Shown here in pieces: positions 13,501-28,500 of a stretch of DNA of 64,000 nt. The DNA is taken from assembly GCA_022316685.1 (NCBI GenBank), contig JAKJHU010000039.1:1736001-1800000 (forward strand), read 5' to 3'. The stretch's first letter is position 1, and each line of letters starts with the position of its first letter. The notes beneath the pieces were generated by a model. It saw nothing but the letters and a program-made list of their open reading frames with translations, did no database searches and had not been told where the DNA came from. Source of the stretch: Progne subis subis (Eukaryota; Chordata; Aves; Passeriformes; Hirundinidae). Both the position numbers and the translations under genes were made by a program.

Positions 13501-16500
13501 AAACCAGTCCTGCAAAAACTGGCTTACTGCATGATCAGAAGGAGCTGTAAATAAGACTTCTTATTTTTAAACATGAGTAAACTCATTTAAAAAAGTCACT
13601 TGTGTTCTTGATGATTTCTCCCACAGTGAAACTCAAGAAAAAGTATTTAATTTACCTGTGAGATGTTGCATAAGAGATAGTATTATGTATGATAATGGTA
13701 ATTATGTCCTGCAAATGTGGAAGCAATCACAGTCATATAAAAGGTCATAAAGAGAAGCAGTGCTTGGGAACTGGATTCAGACTAGAAATGAGAGGATCAT
13801 CTTTCACCATTCAAGATATAAGGCATTTGGGCAATGTCCATCCTTGGAAATCAAACCTAGTTATTTAAATGCATTTTACAGCTGAAATAGTGGAAATGGT
13901 GTTTGGTAAAATACCCTGGACATACAAAAGTTATGTACTACATAATTTCAATGGCCCTTTCAGATCTAGGGAAGCATTTATGAATGTGTGTAACATAAAG
14001 GCGTTGGAATATTTGCCTTAGTGAAAGATGCTGTTAGTAGACTCTACAGATTACTCATATTATTAAATAACCACATTCATTCAGTGACAGACCAAGGTCT
14101 TACAAGGTAAAATATCTGGGACAAAGACTTTTTATTGTTTACCTCTGTTTTGCAGCCATACATATAGCACAGTGGGAGCTAATTCTTATTTGCCATTCAT
14201 TTGTGATCAGCCATAAATTATAACATGAGCTAGTCAGAAATGTCTTTCCTTATAGATGTTTGCAGAACACATTAATAGTAGTCTTTGCTTTCCCCAAGTC
14301 ATATGGTCATTTGTTAATAGCAGGACATGATTCCACATATACCAATATGCCTTTGTTCTGCTGTAATTTAACACATAGTTATAAGCATTAGTATATTTAT
14401 GGTCTGTCTTTCTTTTTTTTTGGCTACTGTATTTTGGTTCACATGCTTAGCAGGGGATGATGTATTTTGCCTTTTAGAAAACAAATTTTGATAACTTACC
14501 TGTATTCAGTTTTAAGTGGGAAAGGTCATATAACTCCTATTTAAAAACTAAACACACCAAAATCCAGCTATTCACGCAGCTCTTTTATTATTATTATTAT
14601 TATTATTATTTTATTTTTATTTTTATTTGTTTTTGTCTTTTCAGTCCTGGCCCTCCAGAGCATCTCATTACCAATGATGTTCTAGTGGTAAGGTTCCCAT
14701 GAGAATTTATCTTGGAGTGACATCTGCTTTATTTTGATCCTCTCCTCTTCCCCCATTTTATAGAGAGAACACAACCTACCATGATAGATAAGAGCACGGT
14801 GTGCAGTTTAAAATCAGAGATACGATTTTGAACATCAGACAGTGCCTTTTTCTTACAGCTCAACTCTTGCCCTCTCCATACAAAAACAGAAGCTGTGTTT
14901 TTTGAAGTCTTCAGCTGTTAGAGATGTCAATATGTTGCCAAACTGTGGTTTGTTACTCTTGAAGAACCCCGTATTTATTGGTATTCAAAGTGAAAACTGA
15001 TTGTGTTTCTCACAGCCACGCTGGCACTTGGCAGGAAAAACAAAGGTTATAAAAGTTCTGTAGAAGACAATAGTAGGTATTCAGTGTGCTTATGACTGGA
15101 AGGGTATCTAATGTAACAGCTTTTTGGGAAATGAGTTTTTTAATAAAGAGTTACTTTAGTTGTTGAAACGCAGAGCCCTGTTTTGGTGTTAGTCAGTGTG
15201 TGGTACATTACCTGTCTCCTTGGGCTGGCCCAGCAGCTAAGGAGTACCAAGTACTTCATGCCAACTTCTCCAAGTCTGTGCATAGTTCCCAGATGCTAGC
15301 CCTTGATACTCCCGAGGCAAAGTAACACATACTCTATCCTTTCCCCCTAATTTTCTCCGTGAGGCATAAGAGTTGCAATGATTGGCATGCATTGTTCCTG
15401 AAATGACTTGGAAAACTGTCCTGGCATGAGGTGAACTGGAGTGATTCAGGTGGAGGTAGGGTGAAATAAATCCATGATTCCCTACAACAGGGCCAATAAG
15501 AAGATGCTTTGTAGACTAATCACTGCCACAATACACAGAAACTCATAATCAGGTATTTTCCCTCACCCTTCCTAAATAATTATTAGATATATGTGTTTGG
15601 GCACCAGTGTGTGGTACAGAGTTTCCTGATTTGGGGATAATTTGAATGTGTTAACAATCTCTGACAGTGCACCGCTGTATTGACACTCTGAAGCAGTGCA
15701 ACTTGAGCTACTGTCCTGGAATAATGAGCTCTGAATTTTCTCATGGATTGCTCCCAGCACTGAAACCAGTTCAGTTGGCTCTGTGTTATAGGTGGTGGTT
15801 GTCTGTGTGATGTTTCATTATTTGCAGCAGATGTGTTATTTGCTTCCTTCACCCTTTCCCATTCCTGCATTTTACAGTCCCGTGATGTCTGCTGCTTGGA
15901 AGTGCATGTGGACATTAATGAGAGCAGGAAATACTTGAAAGGTATGGCAATTGCTCTGTGAACTGAAGACATGACCAAACCAACCCTATTATAGTCATTC
16001 AGACCCAGATGGAGGCATTTTAGAGTACAGAGACAACTAAGAATGTTCTAAATTACATACAGATAGTGATATATGATCTAAATAATAAAATGCAATGCAT
16101 TGAAATGCCCTGAACTGCCCTGAACTGATATCTGTGTCTTTTCCTCGGAGCTATCAAGTTTGGACACGGTAGATTTTGCTGGCAGAAGTAAGAGAGAGTG
16201 CTGACTCTGGGAGCACTCCAAGCTATGGGGGTAAAGGCAGGAGTACCACGTCCTGTGCTGTGCTGGACACTTGCCGGTGGGGAACCTTACAGAGGAGCTA
16301 CTACAGAAAATTACTCCAGCAGAAAGTTTGCCAGCTTTGTTAGCTCTTTTGCCTGAACAGCAGTATTGTTCTCTAAACAAACCTGTTTTTACTAGAGGGT
16401 AAAAATCTCGTGCTTACGGTGCCTGCATCTCATGAGAGAACACAGAAGACGACAGAGGACACCGATACTTTCTACTTCCACTGCGTCAAGGCTTGGGAGC

Positions 16501-19500
16501 CAGTTCTAAAAATCAGGCTGCAGGTAATAGGCACTACACAGTGCTACTGCTCATACTGCTTGCTTACTTCTGGTGTGATCAAAACTGCAAAGAACTGCGT
16601 TGTTTCTGTTCTGTGAATACAACCCATGCTTTTTGTTTTGTATAGAAAGTTTCTGATAAGGAAGATGACAACAGCAATTTAAGTGACACCTTAACGGTAC
16701 CACTGAAATTTCTCCCTGTTGGACATAAAGTGAAAGTAACCCTTCCCGTAAGACACGTAAGTGTTTCATAAGTTATATCTGGAAAGAAGAGTAGAATAAC
16801 CCTCACTATTTAACACATTTGTATTTTAAAAACCACCATCTCCAAAACAATAACTAAGAAGTATGCGGAGTGGCAGTGGTGGGGCTTTTCAGGAGGCACT
16901 GAAAATCTGGATTCAAAACTTCTCTTTTTCTCACCATTCATGTTCCTGCTCTCATCTCTTTGTTTACAGAATGTGCCACTACAGTTGTACCTTCAACTAA
17001 ATGATTGGTAAGAGGACTGGTTTGTTTTTTTCTCTAAAGGTTTTATTGCTCTTTGAACTGTGAAATCTAGAAAGAGTCTCCTTTATTAAGATATAAGGAA
17101 TGCACAAGACTAGGGCCAGAATGTAACAATATTTAAGTCATCATTAAAGAGTCACCACAACAGTTCAAAGCTTAATGTCCTTGGGGCAAAGGAGTCCCAC
17201 CGAGATGCAAAAAAATTATGAGAGTTTCAAATGCTGAGGGACTTAGTCACTGAGTGTCCTTTGTAGCAAAGAACCAAAGACTGGAGGCTTCTTCAAAAAG
17301 GGCATAAGAAGAAGACAGAGGGAAAAGAGAAATTGAAATAACAAAACATCAGAGTCCGTACGTTACCCGAACGACACGTTCTCTTAAGGAAACCACTTGT
17401 GGCTCTGGTGATCTCGAAAGAAGTATAAACTAGGGAAGACAAAATGGTGCATTGTAAAATAATGATTCAGACAAGAAACAAACAAAAATTACTTGAATAT
17501 CTTTTTCACTGTACAGGTTCTGTATAAATGTGCAGTACAAATGCCCATGAAAGACACTGTTAGGTTTAAGCCATCCTTTGCTCAGAAATCACATGAAGCA
17601 GAAGTAGAAAGGATTCAGCTTAAAAAGCTATGGAAAGTCACGGAAGCCCTTCTTTGTTTTTCATATTTATTATCCTTAGCTGAGAGTAAATTTTACACTG
17701 AAACAATAAAGAGACCATGCAGAAGCAAAGAATTTGATTTCTTTGCAAATGAAAGATACATTTCTGTATAAATTGGAACTAAGAATTGGGAGTTTTTTTG
17801 AATTCATTAGATTTCAGTTGCTGAAAATAGATCCATATACATTCTGAACACCAATCCTGTACCTCTTTATTTATTTATTTTTCAGCACAGAAAAATTAGA
17901 TGTGCGCTTAGGGTATGATCTGTGCCAAGGAGAACTAGAGTTCCTGCATAAGAGGAAGAGAGTTGTTGCTGGTGCCTTGAAAAGGGTTCTTCGCCTGGAA
18001 AGAGATCTACATGGACATGAGGTCTGTGCTTTGGAATCCAAGCATGGGGTGTGGGTCTGTTGAAATAGGACTGGCACAACTCCCCTCAAAATTTCTAGTA
18101 ATATTTGCATGTTGATAATGAGCCCATTGATTTGAATGGCAGCAGAGCAGAGGTTCTCAGTGTGGCATACCACATACTCATGTAAAATTTCAGCTCAAGT
18201 ATTCACCATCCAATCTTTTCAGTGGGCCAGATTACTAAGGATGTAATAATTCCACTCTTCAGACACAGTGTCCAATATTATGGTGCTGCAAGTCAGCAAG
18301 ACATGAGGCATTGTGTTAGACATAGCCTACCTAGACACAGGCAACCGAAACAAATAGGAAAACAGGAGTGTTAGAAATTAACCTCACATAGATGCTTATT
18401 AAATCAGTGTAATGCCACTTCTTCAGGCTTACTTTTTTCTTTCTTCATTCTCAGAACACTTCTTACAAAAAGCAAAAATCTTTTATGGTGAAGAAAGAAT
18501 ATTAGAACTATTTATAGCAAGCTGAAGTATGTTTTGTTGCCAAGATTCAGGGTGACTTTTTAACGGAAAAGTTATTTTCTTACTGGAATTATGTTTATTA
18601 AATGAATGCTGTCCAAAGAATCAGCAGAATTCAAAAAACTTCCTTAATCCATTTTAATTGCATTTATTGCAATTTGTTGTTGTTTATAATAAAATCACAT
18701 CATCTATTCTTAATCATTGCAATTTCAATTATAGAGAGCAAAGGTAGAAAAGAAGGTTAAAATGACTGCATATTCAAACTCATTCAAACATTGGGGTTAA
18801 GAGTATCTGGAGGTTAATTTCAATAAGGTACTGGTAAAGATTGGCTAAGTGGTGATATAATTCATTGCCCTCCAATGAATCTGCTGAAGAAATTCTGAGA
18901 GCTGTAATTAAACTTTTCCAAGTAGCAAGGGAGTAACTTCCTGAGGATAATACTTGTGTTTTGGACAGGTCCCAGTAATAGCTGTTATGGCAACAGGCGG
19001 AGGTCTCAGAGCAATGTCAGCTATGTTTGGCCACCTCTTAGCTCTTCAGAAGCTAAATCTGTTGGACTGTGTCACCTATCTCACTGGGGCTTCTGGCTCA
19101 ACATGGTGCGTATAGAAAATGAGACTGGATTTGGAATGACTGTGACTCCTTTTCCACACAGTGAGAGATGCATCTCTTTCAAATACTTACATTGTTAACA
19201 AGTGAACGTAATTCCCTCATGGAGCTCTTACTGTTTGCTCTCAATTATAACCTCAGTTTAGGCTCACTGATTCTCTTTCATTGATTAAAGTGATTGTATA
19301 AATTTATCAATTTTTCAAAAGCATCTAAATAAATGGGTGATTTTCTAACATTTCTGCTCCTTAGGACCTTAGCAGACCTGTATGAGCATGCTGACTGGTC
19401 ACAGAAGTCTCTGGAGGAGCCACTTAAAGCAGTAAAAGAACAAGTGACAAAGTGCAAACTCAACCTTATGTCTGTAGACCATCTGAAGTATTATCACAAG

Positions 19501-22500
19501 GAACTTGCTGAAAGGGCAAAAGCAGGGCATGTGCCATCTTTTACAACTCTCTGGTCACTTGTTCAGGAGATGTTCTTACATGCACGGGTAGGTACATGCT
19601 CCTGCCACACACTTACTTTCTTTAGAGCTTTACTCTTTGAGGGCACGATCTAATGTGTGTAACAAATCCAGAGTGACTGAGTCATCCCAATGCGGTTTGT
19701 AAAACTGTGACAGGATCCTGTAGCCAGGATTTTTCAGAGTTGATAATCATTTGAAGGTGACTCTGTCCTAGGGTTCCCAACAGCTAGCAACTTCAGTAGA
19801 CAAACTTCTAGAAAGAACTGAGGAATTCCTGTCCCCCACCCTCCCTGAAAATCAGATTTTTAAAGTCTGTTTCTAGTTTGATGTTTAAAAGTTAGAGTAA
19901 TCTGTCCTCATGTGAATATTTATCTCAGCTTTAGTAAAGATCTGTGGGATGCAGGAAGTAGTGAAGGCACTTAGATATTCTGATGAAGAAGTTACTAGAT
20001 ACCCAAAAGGCAATCAGGAAGGAAAGTGCAGGAACGTGAAGGAAAAGTTCTCCTAGAAAAATGTGATTTGCAGATTCCTCTGTGTTGTAAAATATCTCTT
20101 ATCAATCTTTTAATCATTACTTGGGTAGATTGTGTCAGTGCTAAGGTCTTACAGAGGTTTACTGTGATTTTTTTAATCTCACGGATTAGCCAAGAAAGTA
20201 CAAACTCACAGACCAGCGCAAGGCATTGGAGCATGGACAAAACCCACTACCTTTCTACGCAGTCCTCAATGTGAAAGAGGAGAAGTTTGGTACTTTCAAA
20301 TTTAGAGGTAAGTGTTCCTGGAGTTTCTTCTGATTCTGGGTATGGATTAAAGAAGATTTGGAGGGAAGTGTGTATGTGTGGAGAAAAAAGGGGAATACAT
20401 CTGTTGCTTGCCCTGACTCAGTATTCGTCTTTTAATAAAATGTTTGTCTTTTTTGCAAACTATTGGATGTTGGTTAGAAAGAGCACATCTGCTGGATAGC
20501 ATCCTCGGCTATAAACAGGACATTAGTTAAAAATCTGTGGTGGAGTTCTATTTTTGCAACAGACATTGTGAGTGTGGGCATATCATCTGATCTTTTCCTG
20601 ACACACCTATAAAACATCTTTGATACTTCCTTAGTTTCTAGAGGTGCTGTGAAATGTAATTGTCACTTCCTAAATATGACACTGATGAGGGTATGAAAAT
20701 GGAGTGGAATATAACTGCTCTGATGGGTGTGATATGACATCCCTTGAATGGACACAGGCCACAGTCAGCAAAAGGTGTTAAAAGCAGTAGATACTGGAAA
20801 GAAAAGTAATTAGTCCTTATGCTTATTTATGTTTATAGCTCCTGTTCTACTATAATGCCTATGCAGGACAGCTTGAGCCAGGAAACTGCACATCCATGCC
20901 ACACCGATAATTTCTAGTGTATCTTCAGGCTGCTTTGTTATATCTTGTAGACTGGCAGTTTGGGGTTAATAGAGCTTTCATGCAGTCACTCCTTGCAATT
21001 CACATCACTCTTGTGTGAAGTACAGTTGATGCTCTTGATTTAGAGAGGCAAGTGGGATCCCAGAATCTTTATATAGAAATAGCTATCTAAGCATTTGAAC
21101 CCAATGTTAGAGCTTTTCTGAGTTGAAAAATCTGGTTCCTTTTGGTTGCACATAATCTCTCAGTTTGTATGGAAGCAGACGGTGCAGCTCGCATTACAAA
21201 TGTGCAGATAGTACAGAGCTGCTGAGACAAGCAAGTTCCTTGGGAAGGTTTTGGGTTTTTATTTTTATTGCAGCAAACATGCCTTATGTAAATTCTTTGT
21301 AGAGTGGGCAGATTTCTCTCCTTACGAAGTGGCCATACCAAAATATGGAGTCTCCATTCCTTCAGAATATTTTGACAGTGAGTTCTTCATGGGAAGGCGA
21401 GTGAAGAAGCTGCCAGAATCTCGGATCTGCTATCTGGAAGGTGACATAGCAGTGCTATATAGTTAATCACAGCATGCAGAAAGCATGATATTTGCTAGCC
21501 GTAGGCACAACACTCCTTGCCATCACATCTGCTTTAGGTCTTAAATCAATGAGCTTTTTACCCCTTTCATGCACTTCTGCTCTTTGTGTATCTTCTTTCC
21601 TTCCTATCCTCCCTTTTCACCTGGGTAGATTTGGGAAAGTTGCAGCATGCTTCCTGTTCTATTGTCTAAATCAAACAAGATGGTGGAAGAGGCAAGTGGA
21701 GAAAGTGATAAGCATTCCTTCCCTAATCAGTCTCCAACTCTTCAACTTCAAAAACTGTATTTCTAGACAAAGCGTTACTGGGGTAGAATTGGAAGGAGCT
21801 GAGAATAAAATATGTCATCTAGAACAAGCCACAAAGCTACCTGAGCTTTGTGGCTTGAGGATGGTGTCCCTAATCTTCTCTGCTCATAAGGCTGAAGGAA
21901 GGTCTTTTGACCTCCAACAAGTACTTTGACTGGCCATTTTGCCACCAAAGGTGAAGAAAGGGAAAAAACAGGAAAAATCTGTCCCAGGCAGATTTTAAAT
22001 CCTCGTAAGTGTTTTAGTTTTGATACCAAAAACAAAGGTAGAGGAGAAAAATCCCATATTTCTCTCACTGTGGAGTCTGCTAGAGATTCAATTTGTTCCT
22101 CGTGTAAGTACCTGGCACAGAGCTTAATGAGGAAGGATAGTTCTCACTTTTCCAAAAGCAGACTCGTATATGGAGCCAATTCTATTTTGAACCTACACCA
22201 GCTGCACTCCACAGAAACAAGACATGCCTGGAAGGAAAAAATTAGTCTTGGATCAATTTAAATAATAAATCAGTTTAAGAATGCCTTTATGCTTCCATGG
22301 CTTCACCATGCTTTCAAAGCCTACTTTCTCTCACAGGTACACAGGAAACTTTCTACAACATCATTTGGGTAACTGATACCTCTTACTTTGTTACTCTGTA
22401 CTATGCAGGGAAAGTTCTGTGTGTAGTTACCTCCTGAGAAAGAGCACTGAAGTGCTTACACCAGTATGTTTGAGCTCTCTGAGACGTGATGCTTAAGTTG

Positions 22501-25500
22501 TGTCCTGATGGGGTCAGGTTGGGTGGACTAATAATGTGTAGGATGGATATTTGCAATAGTCAGTGGTTAACATGTGGTAGTGCATGTGGTTTGACTTGCA
22601 GGTCTTTGGACAAACATCTTTACTAGGAATTTGCTGGATGGCTTGTACTGGTCCTCAAATTCAAATGAATTCTGGGAACGATGGTCCCAAGATATGGTAG
22701 ATATAGGTAAGACATTCTAAAGTGTTGCCTCACTATAGATCTTCCAGCATGATTTTAATCTGTATCAGAATGATTGCTATGCCCTTTTCCCTTCTCTCTT
22801 CTCTCTTTTCCCCAGAGGCATGCTTCATGTTACTACAAATGTTTTTCATTTAAAGTTTCCTCTTGGTCTGTTAAATGACTCTGTCTGTGACTGCAGATGA
22901 GAAGGTTGGCTTTAATTGTGGGCAAAACTACAAAGCCAGTATGTCATTTGAAAGATTGTAACACAAAAGCTGTGCCTGCTTTAAAGAAAACTAAATACCT
23001 CTTTGGTAAATGACGTGGGTCATGTGCACATGTCTTCTAGCTGCCTGCAAGAAACAGGGATCAGAGGGACCCACAGGAAGACAACAAAGGCAGCTAGCCA
23101 GCAGAGGTGTCTGGCGGGGCAGATTGCTGTTGGTTTTTTCTCTATTTCATGATTTCTTCTCTATTTCAGAAAAACATTCTCCTGAGGAAGATGTTACTGT
23201 TATCGAGCCTCCATCTTGTTTGTCAGGAAAGTTGTATGAAATGTTTCAGGACATTATGACCAAGCGTCCACTGCTGGGAAAGTCACATAACTTCCTGAGA
23301 GGCTTAGAGTTTCATAAGGATTATATCCATCAGAAAAAATTTATTGAATGGAAAGGTAACTGCAACAAAGAGTTAGCTGCACTGTGCAGGTAACATCTCA
23401 GATTTTGTTTTTTAGACTTTGGAAAACTCATATTTGTTTCAGGGTTTCAAAATCGGCTGTGTTGGATCTATGTTCATGGTGTCTGTTTCTTTAGGGTAAC
23501 AGGTTAAAATGAGCGAGTCCATGAACTGCTCTTTCACTTCCAGAAAATACATGTAATTTGTGTCAAAAAATGCTTTTCTACAGGAAGTTTGTCACTCTGC
23601 ATAGGTACAGTAGTCAAAAGATTCAGGAAGGGCCGAATCTTTTGAGATCAAGAAACAAAGGTAACACTAGAGGCATAAAATAGCAGGTTATTACGTGGAT
23701 CAGATGAAGGAAAGCACTAGTTGCAAGGATGTGATTGCCCATATGTCTGCTGTTTCTGCCCAATGAACTATCCATCCAGAGACCTCTCTTTAACCCCTCA
23801 GAACAGAAATACCAAAAGCCAACTACAGAAAATAAAAATCACATAGGTTTAGACGGTAAATGTTAAACAGACAAATACACAGCCTTGATGTATAAATTGA
23901 AGAGTGTTTTTCTATAGCCTTTACTTTGTAGGCAGGCAGAGTAAACAGCAATAGTTTTACCTCAAAACCTATGAAACAATCTGTGAAATTGTGAAAAAGC
24001 AAGATGATGGAGCTGAGGTTTTCTGCATCAGAAACCTTCCTGTAATCCCAGCATCTTCATTTACTCTGTGAACAGGTAGCAATGTGGGAGGACCCCACGT
24101 TATTGAGGTCAATCTGCCTTCCCTGTGCCCTTCTCTTTGGCAAGTTGCATTTTCTCTCCCATTTTAGGCAAGTTACAATGTGTTTTGTCCCTCTCTGCCG
24201 TTGTTACACAGTTTGCTGACAATGGCAAGAGGTGGTGATGCTTTTCTGTGGATTAAGGCAGAGCCCACTGTGTGATATCTGCTTTTAAAATGTTCAGTAA
24301 GCAAACATTCTGTGTCCTAAAAAGGTTTGCTATAAGAAAACAAATGAAAGGAGGAGAAAAAAACAAGTAGCATAGGAAGGGTGGGTGAAAGGAGGAAGCA
24401 AGTAGCATCAGAAGATGGATGAAGGATGAAATTGTCAGTCAGTAAATGTCAAAAAACATAACTGTCCTTTTATTTGCTGACAGTTTTGTAAAAGTAAATG
24501 GGTAGAAGCAGATTTCAAGGAGGATTTTGAGGAAGTGTGTGTAAGAACACTAATGACTATGTCAGGGTAGATATTCTGCAAATAGAGTAAAATATGTGGA
24601 AAGTATGAAATACAGAGTGGGGAAAAGGGAAACTGAAAGTCTGGAGTGGGAAAAATTAGCAAGCTTTTATTCTTATTTTTGTTGCCTGCATAAGATCAAG
24701 CTAAACCCAGATATGGATCCATCTCTAGGAATAAGAGGAGATGCCAGGTCTGTGAGCAGAAATGACAGTCTTGTGGTAGATAAAGTTTTGAGAATAGAGC
24801 TTTTTTGAAGGCTTCCCTGCAGCTCAGATTACCTGACATATTAAAGCAAGTCTTTCAATGCCTAATTTTCCTGATGAGAAATTGAACTAATAGTCTGGAA
24901 TTAGTGTAATACTTTTACAGTAGCATTTATTTTTCCAAAGGTATTTCTGAGACAGGATTTCTTTAAAATCTCTATTTGGATGTGGGATGGAAGAAGGGAT
25001 TTTCACAAGAAAAATGTCTACTTCTAGTTCACATATACAGACATGAATAAATGCTGAAAAGTTCCATCTCAGTGGTAAGAAAATAGGGATAATGGAATTT
25101 CATCCAAAAATATTCACTGGGCCAAATAAAACTAAAAAGTATGCTCTGTTTCTTCTGTGAGAGACTGCAAGCAAATGTCTCTTATTACAGTTGAATCTAT
25201 GAATTCTCAGCAGCCTTGAATGCTAAAATAAGCACATTTTGTAAAGACTTGAAAATGAGGGAATGGAAAAATTATAAATTATTACTTCAAGATGGTGTGA
25301 AACATTCCAGGCTATGGAACAAGCTCGATTTACATGGTTTAAATCAACACTGCAGAGCAAGGCCAAGGAAGCAGAGTGATTGAATGAATAGAAATGCTGG
25401 AACTTACCAACAGTGTCTCTGTGATCAACAGTTTCTTAAAATGCCTAAACACAATAATTTAAGGCCCAAGTTTTCTGCTCTGGATTTTGCTACCTCATTT

Positions 25501-28500
25501 TGTGAACTTGAGGAACACCTTTAAACCACTATTTTGATATTTAAAACTATAGCAAAACGTTCCCTGGGACTGAAAGTGTACTAAAGGAACAGTAGAGGAT
25601 TTGCTGTCTGCAGGGCAAGCTGATGAGGTTACTAGAAGAGAAGTAGGAGTCTAGCTATCAAAAACTGGCTTTAGATTTCAACTTACCCATTGGTGTAATC
25701 CCCTTTTGGCACTAATGTGAGGTTTAATTAATTCAAGCAGTATTTTAAACTGTTAGTAGGTGATGTTGTGTGCATGGTGTGGTATTTTTTTACAGCATGG
25801 CTAAAATAGTTTATATGAGATCACTGAAAGTTAGTTGAAGTCAGACTTTTCAACGTGATAGTCTAACCCTGAGAAGGTAAAAGCAAAAAAAGAGCAATGC
25901 AAAAGTGCGATGATGTATTGAATTTGTTAGTTGTGTTGCTACACTGTGAAATTGTTTTGTTGTTTGCATTTTTCCCAGTTCTTAGAAGGGAAAAAAATCT
26001 GTTGAAGTCTGTATTCTGTGAAAAATGACTCCCCAGAGCAGCTGTGAGGTCAATGGAGTCTGTGTCTCACCTGTCCTCTGTCTGGCTGCCCCACGGCCTG
26101 CCTTTGTGAGTGTGCCTGGGAGAGTGTGGAAACAGGCCAGGTGTGTCCAGATGTGCAGTTTGAAGGGCATGCTCCTGAGGCTGTGTTTGTGGGCTCATGT
26201 TGTGGAGGGAGGTGTCCCTGGTCTCGAGGGTAACCAAGGAGCTCCCCTTAGCATGTAGCACAGACAGAATTACTCACTCCTCCTTTCCTAAAAATGCCCC
26301 ACTAACTATATTAAAATGTTTTTCAGACACTGTACTGGACGGTTTCCCTAACAATCTGACTCCGCTGCAGAAATATCTTTGTCTGATAGATGTTGGCTAT
26401 TTCATCAACACCAGTGGTGCAGCACTTTTCAAGCCTGAGAGGAATGTAGATGTCATTATATCCCTTGATTATGGCTTGGGGAATGTGTTCAAGGTGAGAT
26501 TAATTTACTCTGCTCCTTGCAGACTAAAACTCGTCTTAGTAAAACTTTTAAGTAAGTGGCTGTCTAAATCTTAATCATATACAACCATACCTTGAAGGAG
26601 GAAAGAAGCTTTCTTCAAAAACAGAACTGCAGAAACTGTTAGGCCCTTTTTTCTGCAGGGGATTACGGGATATACTTCCTAGAATCCTCAGGGAATTGCA
26701 GTAGCAATTGTCGGCTGGAGCAGCTGACCTCTCCTGGTCTGTCATGATGAATTCTGAGTGTGACTTTGGGACATTCACTCGGGCTTGTAAAAAAGGTTAC
26801 AAGGTGATAAGTGGCACTGTCTGACAGTGAGTGGTTGTTGAAAGTGAGGTTGTACTGTGGCTGCTTTGGACTACACATTCATTTCATAGTGTTTCTAGGG
26901 AATGAGTTAAGATTCCACAGTATTTCCAGGATACCTGAGTAAACCTGATTCTTTTCTTAGAGCTTTAACTCCATGACATTCTGTGCCCACAGCAATTAGA
27001 GATGACGTACAAATACTGCAAGATACAAAAAATCCCATTCCCCAAAGTGGAGCTAAGTCCAGAAGAAGAGAAGAACCCAAAGGAATGTTACATATTTGCG
27101 GATGCAGAGGACCCCAGAGCACCTATAGTAATCCATTTTCCCTTGGTGAATGACACCTTTAAGGAATTCAAGGAGCCAGGTAAATGCAGTGAACGGAACT
27201 GTGCACTGTGCTTGTACCCCTCGTATGTGTTATGTGTCCACTGAGGGCAGGCAGAAGAGCAGCCTCCATACTTCTGCTGGTTGTTCTCCACTTGAAAATC
27301 ATGGAGGACACAGTCCTGGGCAGCTCAGTGCCACGCTGCCTCCTCCAGCCCTGCCTGTGGCAGATGGTTCATGTCACTGTCCCTTGCAGCGGAGCTGCAG
27401 GTCTTCCTCACTTGTGCGTGACACCATATCATGCCGACAGAGATGTGCACAGTGCTGGAGTTTTTCTGGCACTGGGGAGAGGGAGAGTAAAGAAAGGCCC
27501 GGAAAGCTGTGGGAACAGGGAGATTAGGGCCTCCTGAAGGATATGCTGGTGGGCTGGAAAGCAGCAACAGGAGCTGGCTCTTGGGCCATCCAGCCCCAGG
27601 GTTGGCTCTGCACCTCTGCTTCCCCAGACAGGCTGCCTGTGGTGGAGAGGAAGGTGCAGAGGGAACCTCCTTCTCAGGCCTTGAGGGACAGCAGGCTTGG
27701 GCACAGGGACCTGGGCAGGGGGAGCATGTGTGACTGTGGTGGGAGAGGCTCCATCTAGTGCTTGGTAGGAACTGGGACAGAGCTGAGAGATGTGGGGCCA
27801 GCCTGGGATGTGCAGCTATCTCTGCTCAAGTGCCTGGGGTGAACTCCTTCCTGCTTTACCCAAGAGTCTGTAGGGGTTCTGAGTGGGACCAGAGCAAGAT
27901 GGAAGTCTCTGGGGGAAGGGTAGGAATAGCAGCAAAAAGTAAAGGTACTTTACACAAAGTAAAGGATGTTCAGTGATGCTCAGGGAATATGTACAGTAAG
28001 ACCTAAATCAAGAGAATCACATTTAGAAACTCTGTGGATGAAAAGGGGAGATACAATGTAGAAGGAGCTGGGCTTGTTCAGTGGAATGGTCCAGATGGCA
28101 GTGTGTGGTGAGATCCAGCCATTGAGCAGTGGGTGGCAGGTTAAGCAGGTGAAGATTTTGGAATCTCTCTGAATGAAAAATAGATGAGCTGCTGCAGAGC
28201 AGCTGTTGCCAGTTCTCTGTTCTCCAGGCCCAAACTGGTGTGCTTTGACACTCACCTGCGTGTCTCTGAGCAGTTGGTGATTCATCCATCAATCTGACAA
28301 CCAGCAACTGATGTGGGTGGTTGGAGGAGGGGGATCTTGGCAACCTCTTTTCATGGATTTCTAGTTTAACAGTGGAGTTTTGTGTTTCCAGGGAGATGAG
28401 AGACATCTTGTGGAATGTGGGTACTTATTTTTCTTGTTTTTAACTATTTCAGTTCTAAAAGGACTCAGCTTGTGAGGTGCCCTTTTGCAGGGCAGCAGTT

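Noticed and set aside
15583..15978. 131-codon minus frame
   Set aside because: It overlaps PLA2G4B exon 7 on the other strand, has no domain and no splice partner.
21825..21857. microRNA precursor
   Set aside because: The stem is only 14 bp and pairing stops outside it, whereas precursors need about 22 or more paired bases.
21492..21929. 145-codon + frame after PLA2G4B exon 15
   Set aside because: Intronic; exon 15 joins in phase to 22602 and the frame has no family resemblance.
27150..27760. Cluster of overlapping frames of 74-125 codons on both strands
   Set aside because: Explained by the GC-richer composition of intron 19; no domain and no splice support.
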